DNA from: Candidatus Binatia bacterium
GTDB taxonomy: Bacteria > Desulfobacterota > Binatia > HRBIN30 > BPIQ01
Assembly: GCA_026004195.1 (NCBI GenBank)
Contig: BPIQ01000002.1
Location: 62,001 to 126,000, forward strand
DNA length: 64,000 bases
Direction of reading: 5' to 3'
This document shows, one piece after another, positions 8,244 to 17,553 of the stretch; the first letter of the stretch is position 1; each line of letters starts with the position of its first letter. The notes beneath the pieces are model-generated. The model saw nothing but the letters and a program-made list of their open reading frames with translations. It was not told the DNA's origin and searched no databases. The translations under genes and the position numbers were made by a program.

Positions 8244-9416
8244 GTGCGGTACGAATTCACCCCGGAACAACTCGCCTGGCGCGACGAAGTGCGAGCGTTC
8301 CTGGCCGAGAACGTCACGCCGGAGCTGCTCGACGAGATGCGCGAGCTCGGCAACGAGGGGCAAGGCCCTCACGCCCGGGCCTTCCAGAAAAAGCTCCAGG
8401 AGCGGGGGTGGTGGGGGCTCGCTTGGCCCAAGGAATACGGCGGGCTCGAGCGTTCGGCGATCGAACAGTGGATTTTCGTCGACGAGCTCGAAACCGCGGG
8501 AGCGCCCATGCTGCCGTTGACGGTCACTTCGGTGGCGCCCACCATCATGCGTGTCGGGACGGAAGAACAGAAAAAGACCTGGCTGCCGCGCATCCGGTCG
8601 GGCGAGGTGGAATTCGCGCTCGGGTACTCGGAGCCGGACGCGGGAACGGACCTCGCCTCGCTCCGGACCCGCGCCGTGCTCGAAGGGGACCACTGGGTCG
8701 TGCAGGGCCAGAAGATGTGGAACACGATGGCGCACACGGCCACCCACAACTGGCTCGCCGTCCGCACGGAACCGGACGCCCCCAAACACAAGGGGATCTC
8801 CATCCTGATCGTACCGATGGACGCGCCCGGCGTGACGGTGCAGCCCATCTACGTCTGGCCCGGGCTGCGGACCAACGCCGTGTTTTTCGACAACGTGCGC
8901 GTTCCGCGCGACTACCTGATCGGCGAGCGCGGCATGGGCTTCTACTACGCCGCCATGGCGCTGAACTTCGAGCGGCTCAGCATCGGCTCGGTCGGCATGT
9001 GCCGTCGCTTTTTCCGCGAGCTCGTCGCCTACGTCCGCGAAGCCGTAGTGGACGGCCGCCCGCTGAAGGACGACCCCTGGGTGAGGGAACGGGTGGCGCG
9101 GCTCGCGGTGGACATCGAAGCGGCGCGCATGCTCGGTCTCGAGACGGCGTGGGCCATCGACCAGGGACGGGTTCCGGCCGCCGAGTCTTCCATGGCGAAG
9201 GTGTTCGTCAGCGAGCTCGCCCACCGCCTCGCGGATTTCGGCACCGAAATCCTCGGCCTCCAGGGCCAACTCCACATGAACGAGCCCCGTGCGGCGATCC
9301 GAGGCCGGCTGCAGTGGCTCTACCGCACCGCACCCATGCTGGCCTTCGGAGGGGGCACGAACGAAGTGCAGCGCAACATCGTCGCGATGCTGGGCTACGA
9401 CCTCCCGAGGAAGTGA
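8244..9416 (+). CDS. Acyl-CoA dehydrogenase, probable catalytic subunit of a heteromeric pair
   Basis: 390 residues from the GTG at 8244, chosen because AGGG lies just upstream and the family N-terminus (YEFTPEQLAWRDEVRAFLAE) follows; an ATG at 8190 is possible. It shows YSEPDAGTDLASL and AFGGGTNEVQRNIVA, so the common Glu position is Gly, but LNFERLSIGS provides a Glu where isovaleryl-CoA dehydrogenase has its base. It is followed 5 bp later by another dehydrogenase lacking both positions. Confidence 0.88.
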   Translation: MRYEFTPEQLAWRDEVRAFLAENVTPELLDEMRELGNEGQGPHARAFQKKLQERGWWGLAWPKEYGGLERSAIEQWIFVDELETAGAPMLPLTVTSVAPTIMRVGTEEQKKTWLPRIRSGEVEFALGYSEPDAGTDLASLRTRAVLEGDHWVVQGQKMWNTMAHTATHNWLAVRTEPDAPKHKGISILIVPMDAPGVTVQPIYVWPGLRTNAVFFDNVRVPRDYLIGERGMGFYYAAMALNFERLSIGSVGMCRRFFRELVAYVREAVVDGRPLKDDPWVRERVARLAVDIEAARMLGLETAWAIDQGRVPAAESSMAKVFVSELAHRLADFGTEILGLQGQLHMNEPRAAIRGRLQWLYRTAPMLAFGGGTNEVQRNIVAMLGYDLPRK

Positions 9417-9421
9417 GCGCC

Positions 9422-10504
9422 GTGGACCTCGAGTTCGCCCCCGAACAGCGGGAGCTGATGGCCGCGGTTCGCCGCTTCTGCGACGAGAACATCGACGGCG
9501 AGCGGCTTCTGCGGTGGGAGAAAAACCCGGGCGGGATCGACGACGCCACCTGGGAAGAAGTGACGCGGCTCGGCTGGCTGGGAATCGGAGCTCCCGAGAG
9601 CGCGGGTGGTTCGGGTCTCGGCCTTCTCGACGTGGGCTGTCTTCTTTTCGAATGCGCGCGGGGGCTCGTGCCGACGCTCGTCTCCCACTCGGTACGGGCC
9701 ATCTGGACACTCTCGCGGCTCGAACCCGAGGCACCCGAACTGCCGGATCTCGTGGCAGGACGACGGCGCTTGGCCCTGGCAGTCGACGAAGAAGCGACGT
9801 CGCGGCCCGAGCATTTCCGGACCCGGGTGGACTCCGCGAGCGGACGGCTGGACGGCGAGAAATGGTACGTCCCCCACGCGGACGTCGCGGACCTCTTCCT
9901 GGTCGCGGTCCGAGACGGAGGCGAGACCGCCTGGGCGCTCGTCGGTCGCGATCGGGTGGAAGTCCTGCCACTCCGGAGCTTCGTCACCGGAGAAACGCAA
10001 GGGATCGTGCGCTTTCGAGGTAGCGAGGGCCGCCGACTCGCGCGACCCGACTTCCCCTTCGAGCAGTTTCGAAAGGAACAGACCGCCCTCGCCCTCGCCG
10101 AGATGGTCGGCGGGTTCGAGCGCGTGCTCGAACGGACCGTGGCGTACGTCAAAGAGCGCGAGCAGTTCGGCCGGAAAATCGGCGCGTTCCAGGCCGTGCA
10201 GCACCAGGTGGCCGACATGGCGACGGCGTTCACGGCCTCGCGCCACCTCTCGTGGCAGGCGCTCAGCCGCGTCGCCTCGGGACACGAGGAGCCGATCGAC
10301 CTTCCCGCCGCGGCGGCCTTCGTGGGACAGGCTTTCAAGCGCGCCACGATGACGGCCCACCACCTGCACGGAGGCGCGGGTTACGTCGTCGAGCATCCCC
10401 TGCACCACCACAGCGAGCGGGCGCAGAGCCTCTGCATCCGCTACACCCCCGAACGCGAAGCCCTCGAGAGCGTGGCCACTCTACTCCTCGATACGCCGCG
10501 CTGA
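9422..10504 (+). CDS. Acyl-CoA dehydrogenase-like, probable non-catalytic partner subunit
   Basis: 360 residues, GTG start with GAGGAAG upstream. Sequence is shorter and more divergent than its neighbour: the substrate/FAD segments are reduced (GEKWYVPHADVADLFLVAV) but the C-terminal helices (YVKEREQFGRKIGAFQAVQH) are kept. Neither Glu position used for catalysis in the family is filled. Paired genes of this kind form alpha2beta2 dehydrogenases with two instead of four active sites (ChsE1-ChsE2 type). Followed 6 bp later by queG. Confidence 0.83.
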   Translation: MDLEFAPEQRELMAAVRRFCDENIDGERLLRWEKNPGGIDDATWEEVTRLGWLGIGAPESAGGSGLGLLDVGCLLFECARGLVPTLVSHSVRAIWTLSRLEPEAPELPDLVAGRRRLALAVDEEATSRPEHFRTRVDSASGRLDGEKWYVPHADVADLFLVAVRDGGETAWALVGRDRVEVLPLRSFVTGETQGIVRFRGSEGRRLARPDFPFEQFRKEQTALALAEMVGGFERVLERTVAYVKEREQFGRKIGAFQAVQHQVADMATAFTASRHLSWQALSRVASGHEEPIDLPAAAAFVGQAFKRATMTAHHLHGGAGYVVEHPLHHHSERAQSLCIRYTPEREALESVATLLLDTPR

Positions 10505-10510
10505 GGGGCG

Positions 10511-11608
10511 ATGGAGCTCGAGGAGCGCATCCGCCGCCGCGCGCTCGAACTCGGCTTTGCGCTCTGCGGGTTCGCCCGCCTCCGGCCCCTCGAAAGGGAA
10601 GCTTACGTTCGTAGCTGGGTCGCGGAGGGCCGGGCCGGGGAGATGCACTACCTCGAGCGCAACCTGGAAAAGCGGCTCGACCCGCAACTCGTCCTCCCCG
10701 GAGCCCGCAGCGTCGTCGTCCTCGGCTGGCCTTACCGAGCCCACGTACGCCCGGAGGCCGTCCCCGACTGGCGGGAAAAACTGCTCGGGCGCATGGCCTC
10801 CTACGCCCTCGGTCCCGACTACCACGACGTCGTAGGACGGAAACTCCGCGAGCTCTCCGGCTGGCTCGAGAGTCAGGTCCCCTGCCGCACGAGGCCGTAC
10901 GTCGACACGGGCCCCGTCCTCGAACGGGAATGGGCACGACTCGCCGGAGTCGGCTGGATCGGAAAGAACACTCTCGTCCTCGACCCCTCGCACGGATCCT
11001 GGTTCTTTCTCGGCGAAATCCTCACCGACCTTCCGCTCGAGGACTCGGAGCTCCAACCCGACCGGTGCGGCGGGTGCCGGCGATGCCTGGATCGCTGCCC
11101 GACGGGCGCCCTCGACGAGCCCTACAGGATGGACGCGAGGCTCTGTATCGCCTACCTCACGATCGAGCTCCGCGGCCCCATCCCGAGGGAGCTGAGGCCC
11201 GCCCTCGAGAACTGGGTGTTCGGTTGCGACCTCTGCCAGGAAGTGTGCCCCTGGACGCGAGAGGTGCCATCGGCCGAAGGGACGTGGTTCCTCCCCGAGC
11301 TTCTCCTTCTCGATCAGGAGGGCTTCCGGATCCGCTTCGGCCGGACCGCCGTCCGGCGGGCGAAGCGCGAAGGGCTCCTGCGGAACGCGGCCGTGGCGCT
11401 CGGAAACACGGGTAACCCCGACGCGGTCCCCGTTCTCACGCGAGCCCTCCAATCGGAGCCTTCGGCGCTCGTGCGGCGCCACGTCGCGTGGGCGCTCGGG
11501 CGGATCCCGTGCGCGGCGAGCCGGCGCGCGCTCGAAGCGTGCGTCCGCGCCGACCCCGACCCCTCGGTACGCGAGGAAGCCCGTGCCGCACTCGAAGCGT
11601 CTCCTTGA
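10511..11608 (+). CDS. queG: Epoxyqueuosine reductase
   Basis: 365 residues. QueG reduces epoxyqueuosine to queuosine at the tRNA wobble position with cobalamin and two [4Fe-4S] clusters. Visible are the catalytic Asp132 in YVDTGPVLERE, GVGWIGKNTLVLD, cluster ligands Cys186/189/192/196 (CGGCRRCLDRCP) and Cys212/239/242/246 (CDLCQEVCPW). The C-terminal 80 residues are HEAT-like helices (LLRNAAVALGNTGNP, LVRRHVAWALGRI), as in the full-length family. It is probably transcribed with the upstream dehydrogenases though unrelated in function. Confidence 0.95.
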   Translation: MELEERIRRRALELGFALCGFARLRPLEREAYVRSWVAEGRAGEMHYLERNLEKRLDPQLVLPGARSVVVLGWPYRAHVRPEAVPDWREKLLGRMASYALGPDYHDVVGRKLRELSGWLESQVPCRTRPYVDTGPVLEREWARLAGVGWIGKNTLVLDPSHGSWFFLGEILTDLPLEDSELQPDRCGGCRRCLDRCPTGALDEPYRMDARLCIAYLTIELRGPIPRELRPALENWVFGCDLCQEVCPWTREVPSAEGTWFLPELLLLDQEGFRIRFGRTAVRRAKREGLLRNAAVALGNTGNPDAVPVLTRALQSEPSALVRRHVAWALGRIPCAASRRALEACVRADPDPSVREEARAALEASP

Positions 11609-11740
11609 GAGGCTTTCCCGAAACCGGGAGATTCGGAGGGTCGGGGCGTCTCTTTTTCCGGAATCGTAAGCGAAAGCCGAGCGGAGAAAACAAGGAGAGA
11701 CTTCTGGCACGGAGGTCGCTCGGCCGACCGGCGAGACGCC

Positions 11741-12844
11741 ATGTTCGACTTCGAACGAGCCCCCTTCCTCGTCATCTGGGAGGCGACCCAGGCTTGCGAT
11801 CTCGCATGCACCCACTGCCGGGCTTCGGCCCGTCCGCAGAGGGACCCCGGGGAGCTCGACACCGAGGAAGCGAAGGCGCTGCTTTCCGAGATCGCGGCCA
11901 TGGGGACCCGTGTGGTCGTGCTGAGCGGCGGGGATCCTCTCAAGCGGCCCGACATCTTCGGTCTCGTTCGACACGCCAAGGATGCGGGACTGCGCGTCGC
12001 CACGATTCCCTCGGCGACCCCGGCGCTCGAGCGCGACGTGGTCTTCCGCCTCCGAGACGAAGGTCTCGACCAGATCGCCCTGAGCCTCGATTTCCCCGAC
12101 CCGAGGCTCCACGACTCTTTCCGCGGGACGCCGGGAGCTTTCCGAAAGACGATGGAAGCCGCCGGTTGGGCCAGAGAGGCCGGCCTGCCGCTCCAGATCA
12201 ACACGACCGTGTGGGCGCGCTCTTTCCCCCACTTTCCCGCGCTCGTCGACCTCCTCCGCCGTCTCGAGGTCGTCTTCTGGGAAGTGTTCTTCCTCGTCCC
12301 CGTCGGCCGGGGAGCCACGCTCGAGGGACTCGACGCCGAGCTGTGCGAGAGGATCTTCGGTTTCCTCCACGCCGTACAGAAAAACAACTCCTTCGTTCTC
12401 AAGGTCGTCGAAGCCCCGCAGTACCGCAGATTCGTCTGGCAGCGAGAAAACGGCGGAAAGAGCCCGAGCGAGCTTCCGCCACTGCTCGTCCGAAAAGAAG
12501 GTCCGGGGCGGTCTCTCGGGCTCGCCCCGGCGGCGGTGAACGCGGGAAAAGGGTTCGCCTTCGTCTCCCACACGGGCGAAGTCTACCCGAGCGGATTTCT
12601 CCCCCTCTCCGCGGGGAACGTTCGCACGAAGCCCTTTTCGGCCATCTACCGCGACTCGCCGCTCTTTCGAGCGATGCGGGACCCCGGTCGACTGCTCGGA
12701 CGCTGCGGCCGGTGCGAATTCCGGGAGCTCTGCGGAGGATCGCGGTCGAGGGCGTTCGCGCTCACGGGGAACCCCTTCGCGACCGACCCCTGGTGCGCCT
12801 ACAGGCCGAGCCGGCACTCCGGGTCGAACGCCGCTTGCAACTGA
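11741..12844 (+). CDS. Radical SAM/SPASM protein, Ahb/NirJ-like
   Basis: 367 residues. The radical SAM cluster motif is Cys19-x3-Cys23-x2-Cys26 (CDLACTHC) in the context APFLVIWEATQACDLACTHC, typical of the subgroup around heme-biosynthesis enzymes AhbC/AhbD/NirJ and the sporadic family TIGR04053. LSGGDPL is the SAM-binding GGE-like strand. C-terminal Cys322, 325, 331 and 352 could hold an auxiliary cluster. The exact substrate is not evident. 132 bp separate it from queG. Confidence 0.8.
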   Translation: MFDFERAPFLVIWEATQACDLACTHCRASARPQRDPGELDTEEAKALLSEIAAMGTRVVVLSGGDPLKRPDIFGLVRHAKDAGLRVATIPSATPALERDVVFRLRDEGLDQIALSLDFPDPRLHDSFRGTPGAFRKTMEAAGWAREAGLPLQINTTVWARSFPHFPALVDLLRRLEVVFWEVFFLVPVGRGATLEGLDAELCERIFGFLHAVQKNNSFVLKVVEAPQYRRFVWQRENGGKSPSELPPLLVRKEGPGRSLGLAPAAVNAGKGFAFVSHTGEVYPSGFLPLSAGNVRTKPFSAIYRDSPLFRAMRDPGRLLGRCGRCEFRELCGGSRSRAFALTGNPFATDPWCAYRPSRHSGSNAACN

Positions 12845-12869
12845 ACCCCCGGCGGGCAAAGTTGGAGCC

Positions 12870-13292
12870 GTGGAGGAAGCCAGGCTCCAGCTGGCGGGAC
12901 CCATCCTGCGTGTGGTGGCGGGCGTCGTGCGGCGCGCCGACGGGTGGTTCCTCGTCTGCCGCAGGGCGGCGGACGCCCAGCACGCGAGGAAGTGGGAATT
13001 TCCGGGGGGGAAGGTCGAGGAGGGCGAGGATCCGGAGCGTGCGCTCGTGCGGGAACTGCGCGAAGAGCTCGGGCTCGAGGTGGTGCCCGGGCGCTTGCTC
13101 GACCGCGTCGTGCACCGCTACGACCACGGCCCCGCCTGCGACGTGAGCTTTTTCGAGGTCCGAGAGTACACCGGAGTTCCCGAAAACCGGATCTTCGCCG
13201 AGATTCGCTGGGTGCGGGCCGAGGAGCTCGAGGGGCTCGAGTTCCTGGAAGCGGACCGGGACTTCGTCCGGCGGCTCGCGCGCGGAGGATAG
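12870..13292 (+). CDS. Nudix hydrolase (MutT-like)
   Basis: 140 residues, GTG start. A complete Nudix box (G-x5-E-x7-REU-x-EE-x-G-U) is seen from GGKVEEGEDPERALV through RELREELGL, residues about 47-70. Size and the position of the box agree with MutT-type 8-oxo-dGTP pyrophosphatases, but NADH or other nucleotide substrates cannot be excluded. It lies between the radical SAM gene (25 bp) and lutB (8 bp). Confidence 0.9.
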   Translation: MEEARLQLAGPILRVVAGVVRRADGWFLVCRRAADAQHARKWEFPGGKVEEGEDPERALVRELREELGLEVVPGRLLDRVVHRYDHGPACDVSFFEVREYTGVPENRIFAEIRWVRAEELEGLEFLEADRDFVRRLARGG

Positions 13293-13300
13293 GCCCGGAC

Positions 13301-14713
13301 ATGGCGCGATCCGGAGCCACGTTCGCCGAGAGAGCCGAGGGCCCCGCGAGGGACGCCCGGCTTCACAGGGCGCTCGAGCGGGCTTCGGTTCCCTACCTGC
13401 GCAAGCGAGCGCGGGCGCTCGAAGAGCTCGAGGATCTCGAGGAGCTGCGCACCCACGCCCGCGAGGTCAAAGAGGAAGCGCTGCGCCACCTCCCCTTCCT
13501 CCTCGAGGAGCTGGAACGGCGTCTGCGGCAGCGAGGGGCCCGGGTCGTCTGGGCCGCACGGGCCGATCGAGCCCTCGAGTACGTTTCCGAGCTCGTGCGG
13601 CGGAAGGGGGTGCGTCTCGTCGTCAAGGGGAAGTCGATGACGACGGAAGAAATCGCCCTGAACGCGGCGCTCGAATCGCAGGGGGTCGAAGTGGTGGAAA
13701 CCGACCTCGGGGAGTACATCGTGCAGCTCGCCGGGGAGCGCCCCTCGCACATCGTCACGCCCGCCATCCACCGGACACGAGCCGACATCGCCCGTCTCTT
13801 CCACGAGCGGCTCGCCGTGCCGCTCGGCTCCCGCCCCGAAGAGCTCACGGCCGCCGCACGACACGTTCTGAGGGAGAAGTTCCGGCGCGCGGAGCTCGGT
13901 GTGACGGGCGTGAACTTCGCCGTCGCCGAGAACGGTGCCCTCGTGGTGGTGGAAAACGAAGGGAACGCCCGCCTCTGCGCCACGGCTCCGAGGATCCACG
14001 TGGCCGTCGTCGGCATCGAGAAGGTCCTCGCCCGGGTCGAAGACCTCGAGGTCCTTCTCCGACTCCTCCCGCGCAGCGCCACGGGACAGAAGCTCACGAG
14101 TTACGTCTCCTGGGTCCTCCCTCCGGAAGCCGCCGGCGCGGACGGCCCGGAGGAACTGCACGTGATCCTCCTCGACAACGGGCGATCCGAGCTTCTGGCC
14201 GACGCGGTCCTTCGCGAATCGCTCCTCTGCATCCGATGCGGGGCGTGTCTGAACGCCTGTCCCGTCTACCGCAAAGTGGGCGGCCACGCCTACGAATCGC
14301 CCTACCCGGGGCCGATCGGCGCGACGATTTCCCCTCGGCTCGTCGGGCCGAGGACGCGCGAGCTCGCCTTCGCCTCGACGCTCTGCGCCGCCTGTCGCGA
14401 GGTCTGTCCGGTGCGCATCGACATCCCGCGGCTTCTGCTCGCGCTTCGTTCCGAAGCCGTGGAGCGGACGGAGACGGCCTGGTGGGAAAGGATCGGGATG
14501 AAGTTCTGGCGCTGGACCATGGTGGGCCGGCGCCGGTACGAGCTCGCGGGCACGCTGCTGCGCTGGGCGAGCCGCTTCGGGAACGGTTCTTTCCGAAGAC
14601 TTCCCGGCCCACTCCACGGGTGGACGCGCTACCGGGACTTGCCGGCTCCCGCCCCGAAACCCTTCCGCACGCTGTGGAAAGAGAGAGTCCGTACCGATGG
14701 ACGACCGAACTGA
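13301..14713 (+). CDS. lutB: LutB-type iron-sulfur protein of L-lactate utilisation
   Basis: 470 residues. The N-terminal two thirds is a LUD domain (VKGKSMTTEEIALNAALESQ, VTGVNFAVAENGALVVVENE); the C-terminal part carries two 4Fe-4S motifs, CIRCGACLNACP and CAACREVCP. LutABC oxidises L-lactate to pyruvate and passes electrons into respiration. The order here is B-C-A, whereas the classic operon is A-B-C. It overlaps lutC by 17 bp, so translation is coupled. Confidence 0.92.
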   Translation: MARSGATFAERAEGPARDARLHRALERASVPYLRKRARALEELEDLEELRTHAREVKEEALRHLPFLLEELERRLRQRGARVVWAARADRALEYVSELVRRKGVRLVVKGKSMTTEEIALNAALESQGVEVVETDLGEYIVQLAGERPSHIVTPAIHRTRADIARLFHERLAVPLGSRPEELTAAARHVLREKFRRAELGVTGVNFAVAENGALVVVENEGNARLCATAPRIHVAVVGIEKVLARVEDLEVLLRLLPRSATGQKLTSYVSWVLPPEAAGADGPEELHVILLDNGRSELLADAVLRESLLCIRCGACLNACPVYRKVGGHAYESPYPGPIGATISPRLVGPRTRELAFASTLCAACREVCPVRIDIPRLLLALRSEAVERTETAWWERIGMKFWRWTMVGRRRYELAGTLLRWASRFGNGSFRRLPGPLHGWTRYRDLPAPAPKPFRTLWKERVRTDGRPN

Positions 14714-15344
14714 GGTACTCGAAAAACTCCGCAGGCTCTGCGAAGAGGGGAGCCCGACGCACCGGGCGAGGAAGTCCACCCCGAGCCGGCCCGGCTCCGA
14801 GGCGACCCTCCCGCAGGAGTTCCGCTCCGAAATCGAAGCTCTCGGAGGGGAGCTCTACGAAGAGCCCGACGAGGCGGCCGCCCTCGAGCGGTGCGCCTCG
14901 ATCTTGCGGGAAGCCGGGGCCCGGCGGATCGTGGCATGGTCGAGCCCTCTCGTCGAAGGACTCGCTTCCGTCCTTTCGCCGGAAGCCGCCGTCCGGACGC
15001 CCGAGGGCGACATCGCCCGCTGGCGCGAGGAGTGTTTCGAGGCGCAGGCGGGTGTGACCGAAGCCGACTTCGGGATCGCCGAGACGGGCACTCTGGTTCT
15101 CGCCGACGGGCCGGGGCGGTCCCGACTCGCCTCGCTGACCCCGCCCCTGCACGTGGCGCTCTTGCGGCGCACGCGTCTGCTCGCGAACCTCGGGGCGTTT
15201 TTCGACCTCCTGGCACGCGAGCCGGACTGGAAAGGTCGGTTCCTCACGTTCGTGACGGGGCCCAGCCGGACCGCGGACATCGAAAAAAAGCTCGTTCTCG
15301 GAGTCCACGGCCCCGAAAGGCTCGCCGTCGTGCTCCACGGATGA
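14697..15344 (+). CDS. lutC: LutC-type LUD-domain protein
   Basis: 215 residues, a single LUD domain with GVTEADFGIAETGTLVLADG and LTPPLHVALL followed by FVTGPSRTADIEKKLVLGVH, the conserved C-terminal signature of LutC/YkgG. It is the non-cluster subunit of the lactate oxidation complex. The start lies inside the lutB end and the stop overlaps lutA by 4 bp. Confidence 0.93.
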   Translation: MDDRTEVLEKLRRLCEEGSPTHRARKSTPSRPGSEATLPQEFRSEIEALGGELYEEPDEAAALERCASILREAGARRIVAWSSPLVEGLASVLSPEAAVRTPEGDIARWREECFEAQAGVTEADFGIAETGTLVLADGPGRSRLASLTPPLHVALLRRTRLLANLGAFFDLLAREPDWKGRFLTFVTGPSRTADIEKKLVLGVHGPERLAVVLHG

Positions 15345-16099
15345 AAGCCAATCTCTTCGTCACCTGCCTCGTCGACCAGTTTTTTCCCCGGGTGGGGGAA
15401 GCCGTCGTGCGGGTCCTCGAACGCGTCGGCGTCGAGGTCGGGTTTCCGCGAGACCAGACCTGCTGCGGCCAGCCGGCCTTCAACGCGGGCTACCGACGCG
15501 AAGCCCGGGCGGTGGCCGAACGGCTGCTCGAGACGTTCCCGGCCGACGAAGCCGTCGTCGTTCCTTCGGGCTCCTGTGCCACGATGCTGCGACGCTTCTA
15601 CGGCGAACTTTTCCCCGACCGGCCGGACCTCCGCGCCCGTTGGGAGGAGCTTCGGAAGCGGATCTTCGAGTTCTCGGAATTTCTCGTCGACCACCTGGGC
15701 GTCGTCGACGTGGGAGCTCGGTTTCCGGGACGGGTCGCCTACCACGACTCCTGCCACCTCCTCCGGGAGCTCGGCATCGCCGAGCCGCCGCGCAAGCTGC
15801 TCGGGGCCGTCGAGGGGCTCGAACTCGTCGAGCTCGACCCCGAGAAGACCTGTTGCGGCTTCGGAGGACTCTTTTCGGTCAAGGAAGCTCCGGTCTCCGA
15901 CGCCATCCTCAGGGGGAAACTCGAGCAGGTCCGCCGCAGCCGCGCCGATTTCGTCGTGGCGAACGACATGGGCTGCCTCGTGCACCTGGGCGGCGGTCTT
16001 TCCCGGCACGGCTCGGCCGTGAAGGTCCTCCACCTGGCGGAAATTCTGGCCTCTTCGAAAGACGGGTCCGGACCGACGGAGGAAAGGAGTCGCCTATGA
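15341..16099 (+). CDS. lutA: LutA-type CCG-domain protein
   Basis: 252 residues with two Cys-rich CCG domains as in glycolate oxidase GlpC/LutA and heterodisulfide reductase HdrB: the first around DQTCCGQPAFNAGY and GSCATML, the second around YHDSCHLLRELG and KTCCGFGG. Third component of the lactate dehydrogenase. Its stop overlaps the tldD start (ATGA), tying the lactate genes to the TldD/TldE protease genes. Confidence 0.93.
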   Translation: MKANLFVTCLVDQFFPRVGEAVVRVLERVGVEVGFPRDQTCCGQPAFNAGYRREARAVAERLLETFPADEAVVVPSGSCATMLRRFYGELFPDRPDLRARWEELRKRIFEFSEFLVDHLGVVDVGARFPGRVAYHDSCHLLRELGIAEPPRKLLGAVEGLELVELDPEKTCCGFGGLFSVKEAPVSDAILRGKLEQVRRSRADFVVANDMGCLVHLGGGLSRHGSAVKVLHLAEILASSKDGSGPTEERSRL

Positions 16100-17553
16100 C
16101 GGACGCGCGAGCGCTGGAGAACGTCGCCCCCGAACGGTTCTTCCTCGACCGCTTCGGACTCGAGGAGCGGAATCTCGAGGCCGCGCTCGGCACGGCTCTG
16201 GCCCGCGGCGTGGATTTCGCCGACCTTTATTTCGAGTTCACGACCGTGGAGAGCCTCGGCCTCGAAGACGGACAGCTCCGGCGCGCGACGAAAAACGTCG
16301 TCCACGGTGTCGGCGTGAGGGCCGTCGCCGGGGACAAGACGGGCTACGCCTACTCCGACGAGATCACCCTGGAGAGCCTGCGGCTGGCCGCGCGGACGGC
16401 CCACGCGATCTCGCAGTCCTCGGCCACCGAGAAGCCCGTCGCCGTCCGTCCGCGCGAGAAGGGGCACGACCTCTACGCGCTGCGGAAAAGCCCCCTGGAG
16501 GATCCGCTCGAGGAACGGGCGGAGCTTCTCTCGCGCATCGACGTCGCCGCCCGACGCTACGACTCCCGCATCGTGAACGTGCTCGCCTCCCTCACGGTGC
16601 AGGAAAAGTGGGTACTCGTCGTGAGCTCGGAGGGCTTTCGCGTCGCCGACGTGCAACCCCTCCTCCGGCTGAGCGTCGTCTGCATCGCGCAGGAGGGCAC
16701 GAACCGGCAGCAGGGAAGCTACGGCGGAGGAGGTCGGGTGGAGTACGGGTTTCTCCTCGAGAACGACCGTGCCCTCGAATTCGCCCGCCGTGCGGCCCGG
16801 CAAGCCGTGGAAAACCTCCGCGCGGTCGACGCGCCCGCCGGCACGATGACGGTCGTGCTGGGACCCGGTTGGCCGGGCGTTCTCCTCCACGAAGCCGTGG
16901 GGCACGGACTCGAGGGCGACTTCAACCGCAAGAAGACCTCCGCGTTCGCGGGACTCCTCGGGCAAAGGGTCGCTTCGCCCCTCTGCACGGTGGTGGACGA
17001 CGGAACGATCCCGGGGCGGCGCGGCTCGCTCAATTTCGACGACGAGGGAACCCCGACGTCGCGGACCGTGCTCATCGAAAAGGGCGTCCTCCGGACCTAC
17101 CTGCAGGATCGCCTGAACGCCCGGCTCATGGGGATGCCGCTGACGGGCAACGGGCGGCGGGAAAGTTTCGCGCACATGCCGATGCCCCGGATGACGAACA
17201 CCTTCCTGCTTCCGGGCGACACGCCCCCCGAGGACATCGTGCGCTCGGTGTCCCGGGGTCTCTACGCGGCGTACTTCAGCGGCGGGCAGGTCGACATCAC
17301 GAACGGAAAGTTCGTTTTTTCCGCCAGCGAAGCTTACCTGATCGAGGACGGAAAGCTCGGCCGGCGCGTCAAAGGAGCCACGCTCATCGGCAACGGCCCC
17401 GACGTGCTCACACGGATCGGCATGGTGGGGACGGACCTCCGGCTCGACGAAGGCATCGGCACCTGCGGCAAGAACGGCCAGTCCGTTCCCGTGGGCGTCG
17501 GTCTTCCGACCGTTCGGATCGACGGCCTCACCGTCGGGGGCACGCGGACATGA
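16096..17553 (+). CDS. tldD: Metalloprotease TldD
   Basis: 485 residues, family-typical length. The zinc motif is HEAVGH (residues 265-270), followed by GLEGDFNRKKTSAFAG. Conserved C-terminal GTCGKNGQSVPVGVG is present. AAAGGAG sits 7 bases before the ATG. TldD with TldE forms a heterodimeric cytoplasmic protease that degrades unfolded peptides and trims leader peptides in some RiPP pathways. No precursor peptide is visible nearby, so the general role is more likely. Confidence 0.95.
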   Translation: MTDARALENVAPERFFLDRFGLEERNLEAALGTALARGVDFADLYFEFTTVESLGLEDGQLRRATKNVVHGVGVRAVAGDKTGYAYSDEITLESLRLAARTAHAISQSSATEKPVAVRPREKGHDLYALRKSPLEDPLEERAELLSRIDVAARRYDSRIVNVLASLTVQEKWVLVVSSEGFRVADVQPLLRLSVVCIAQEGTNRQQGSYGGGGRVEYGFLLENDRALEFARRAARQAVENLRAVDAPAGTMTVVLGPGWPGVLLHEAVGHGLEGDFNRKKTSAFAGLLGQRVASPLCTVVDDGTIPGRRGSLNFDDEGTPTSRTVLIEKGVLRTYLQDRLNARLMGMPLTGNGRRESFAHMPMPRMTNTFLLPGDTPPEDIVRSVSRGLYAAYFSGGQVDITNGKFVFSASEAYLIEDGKLGRRVKGATLIGNGPDVLTRIGMVGTDLRLDEGIGTCGKNGQSVPVGVGLPTVRIDGLTVGGTRT

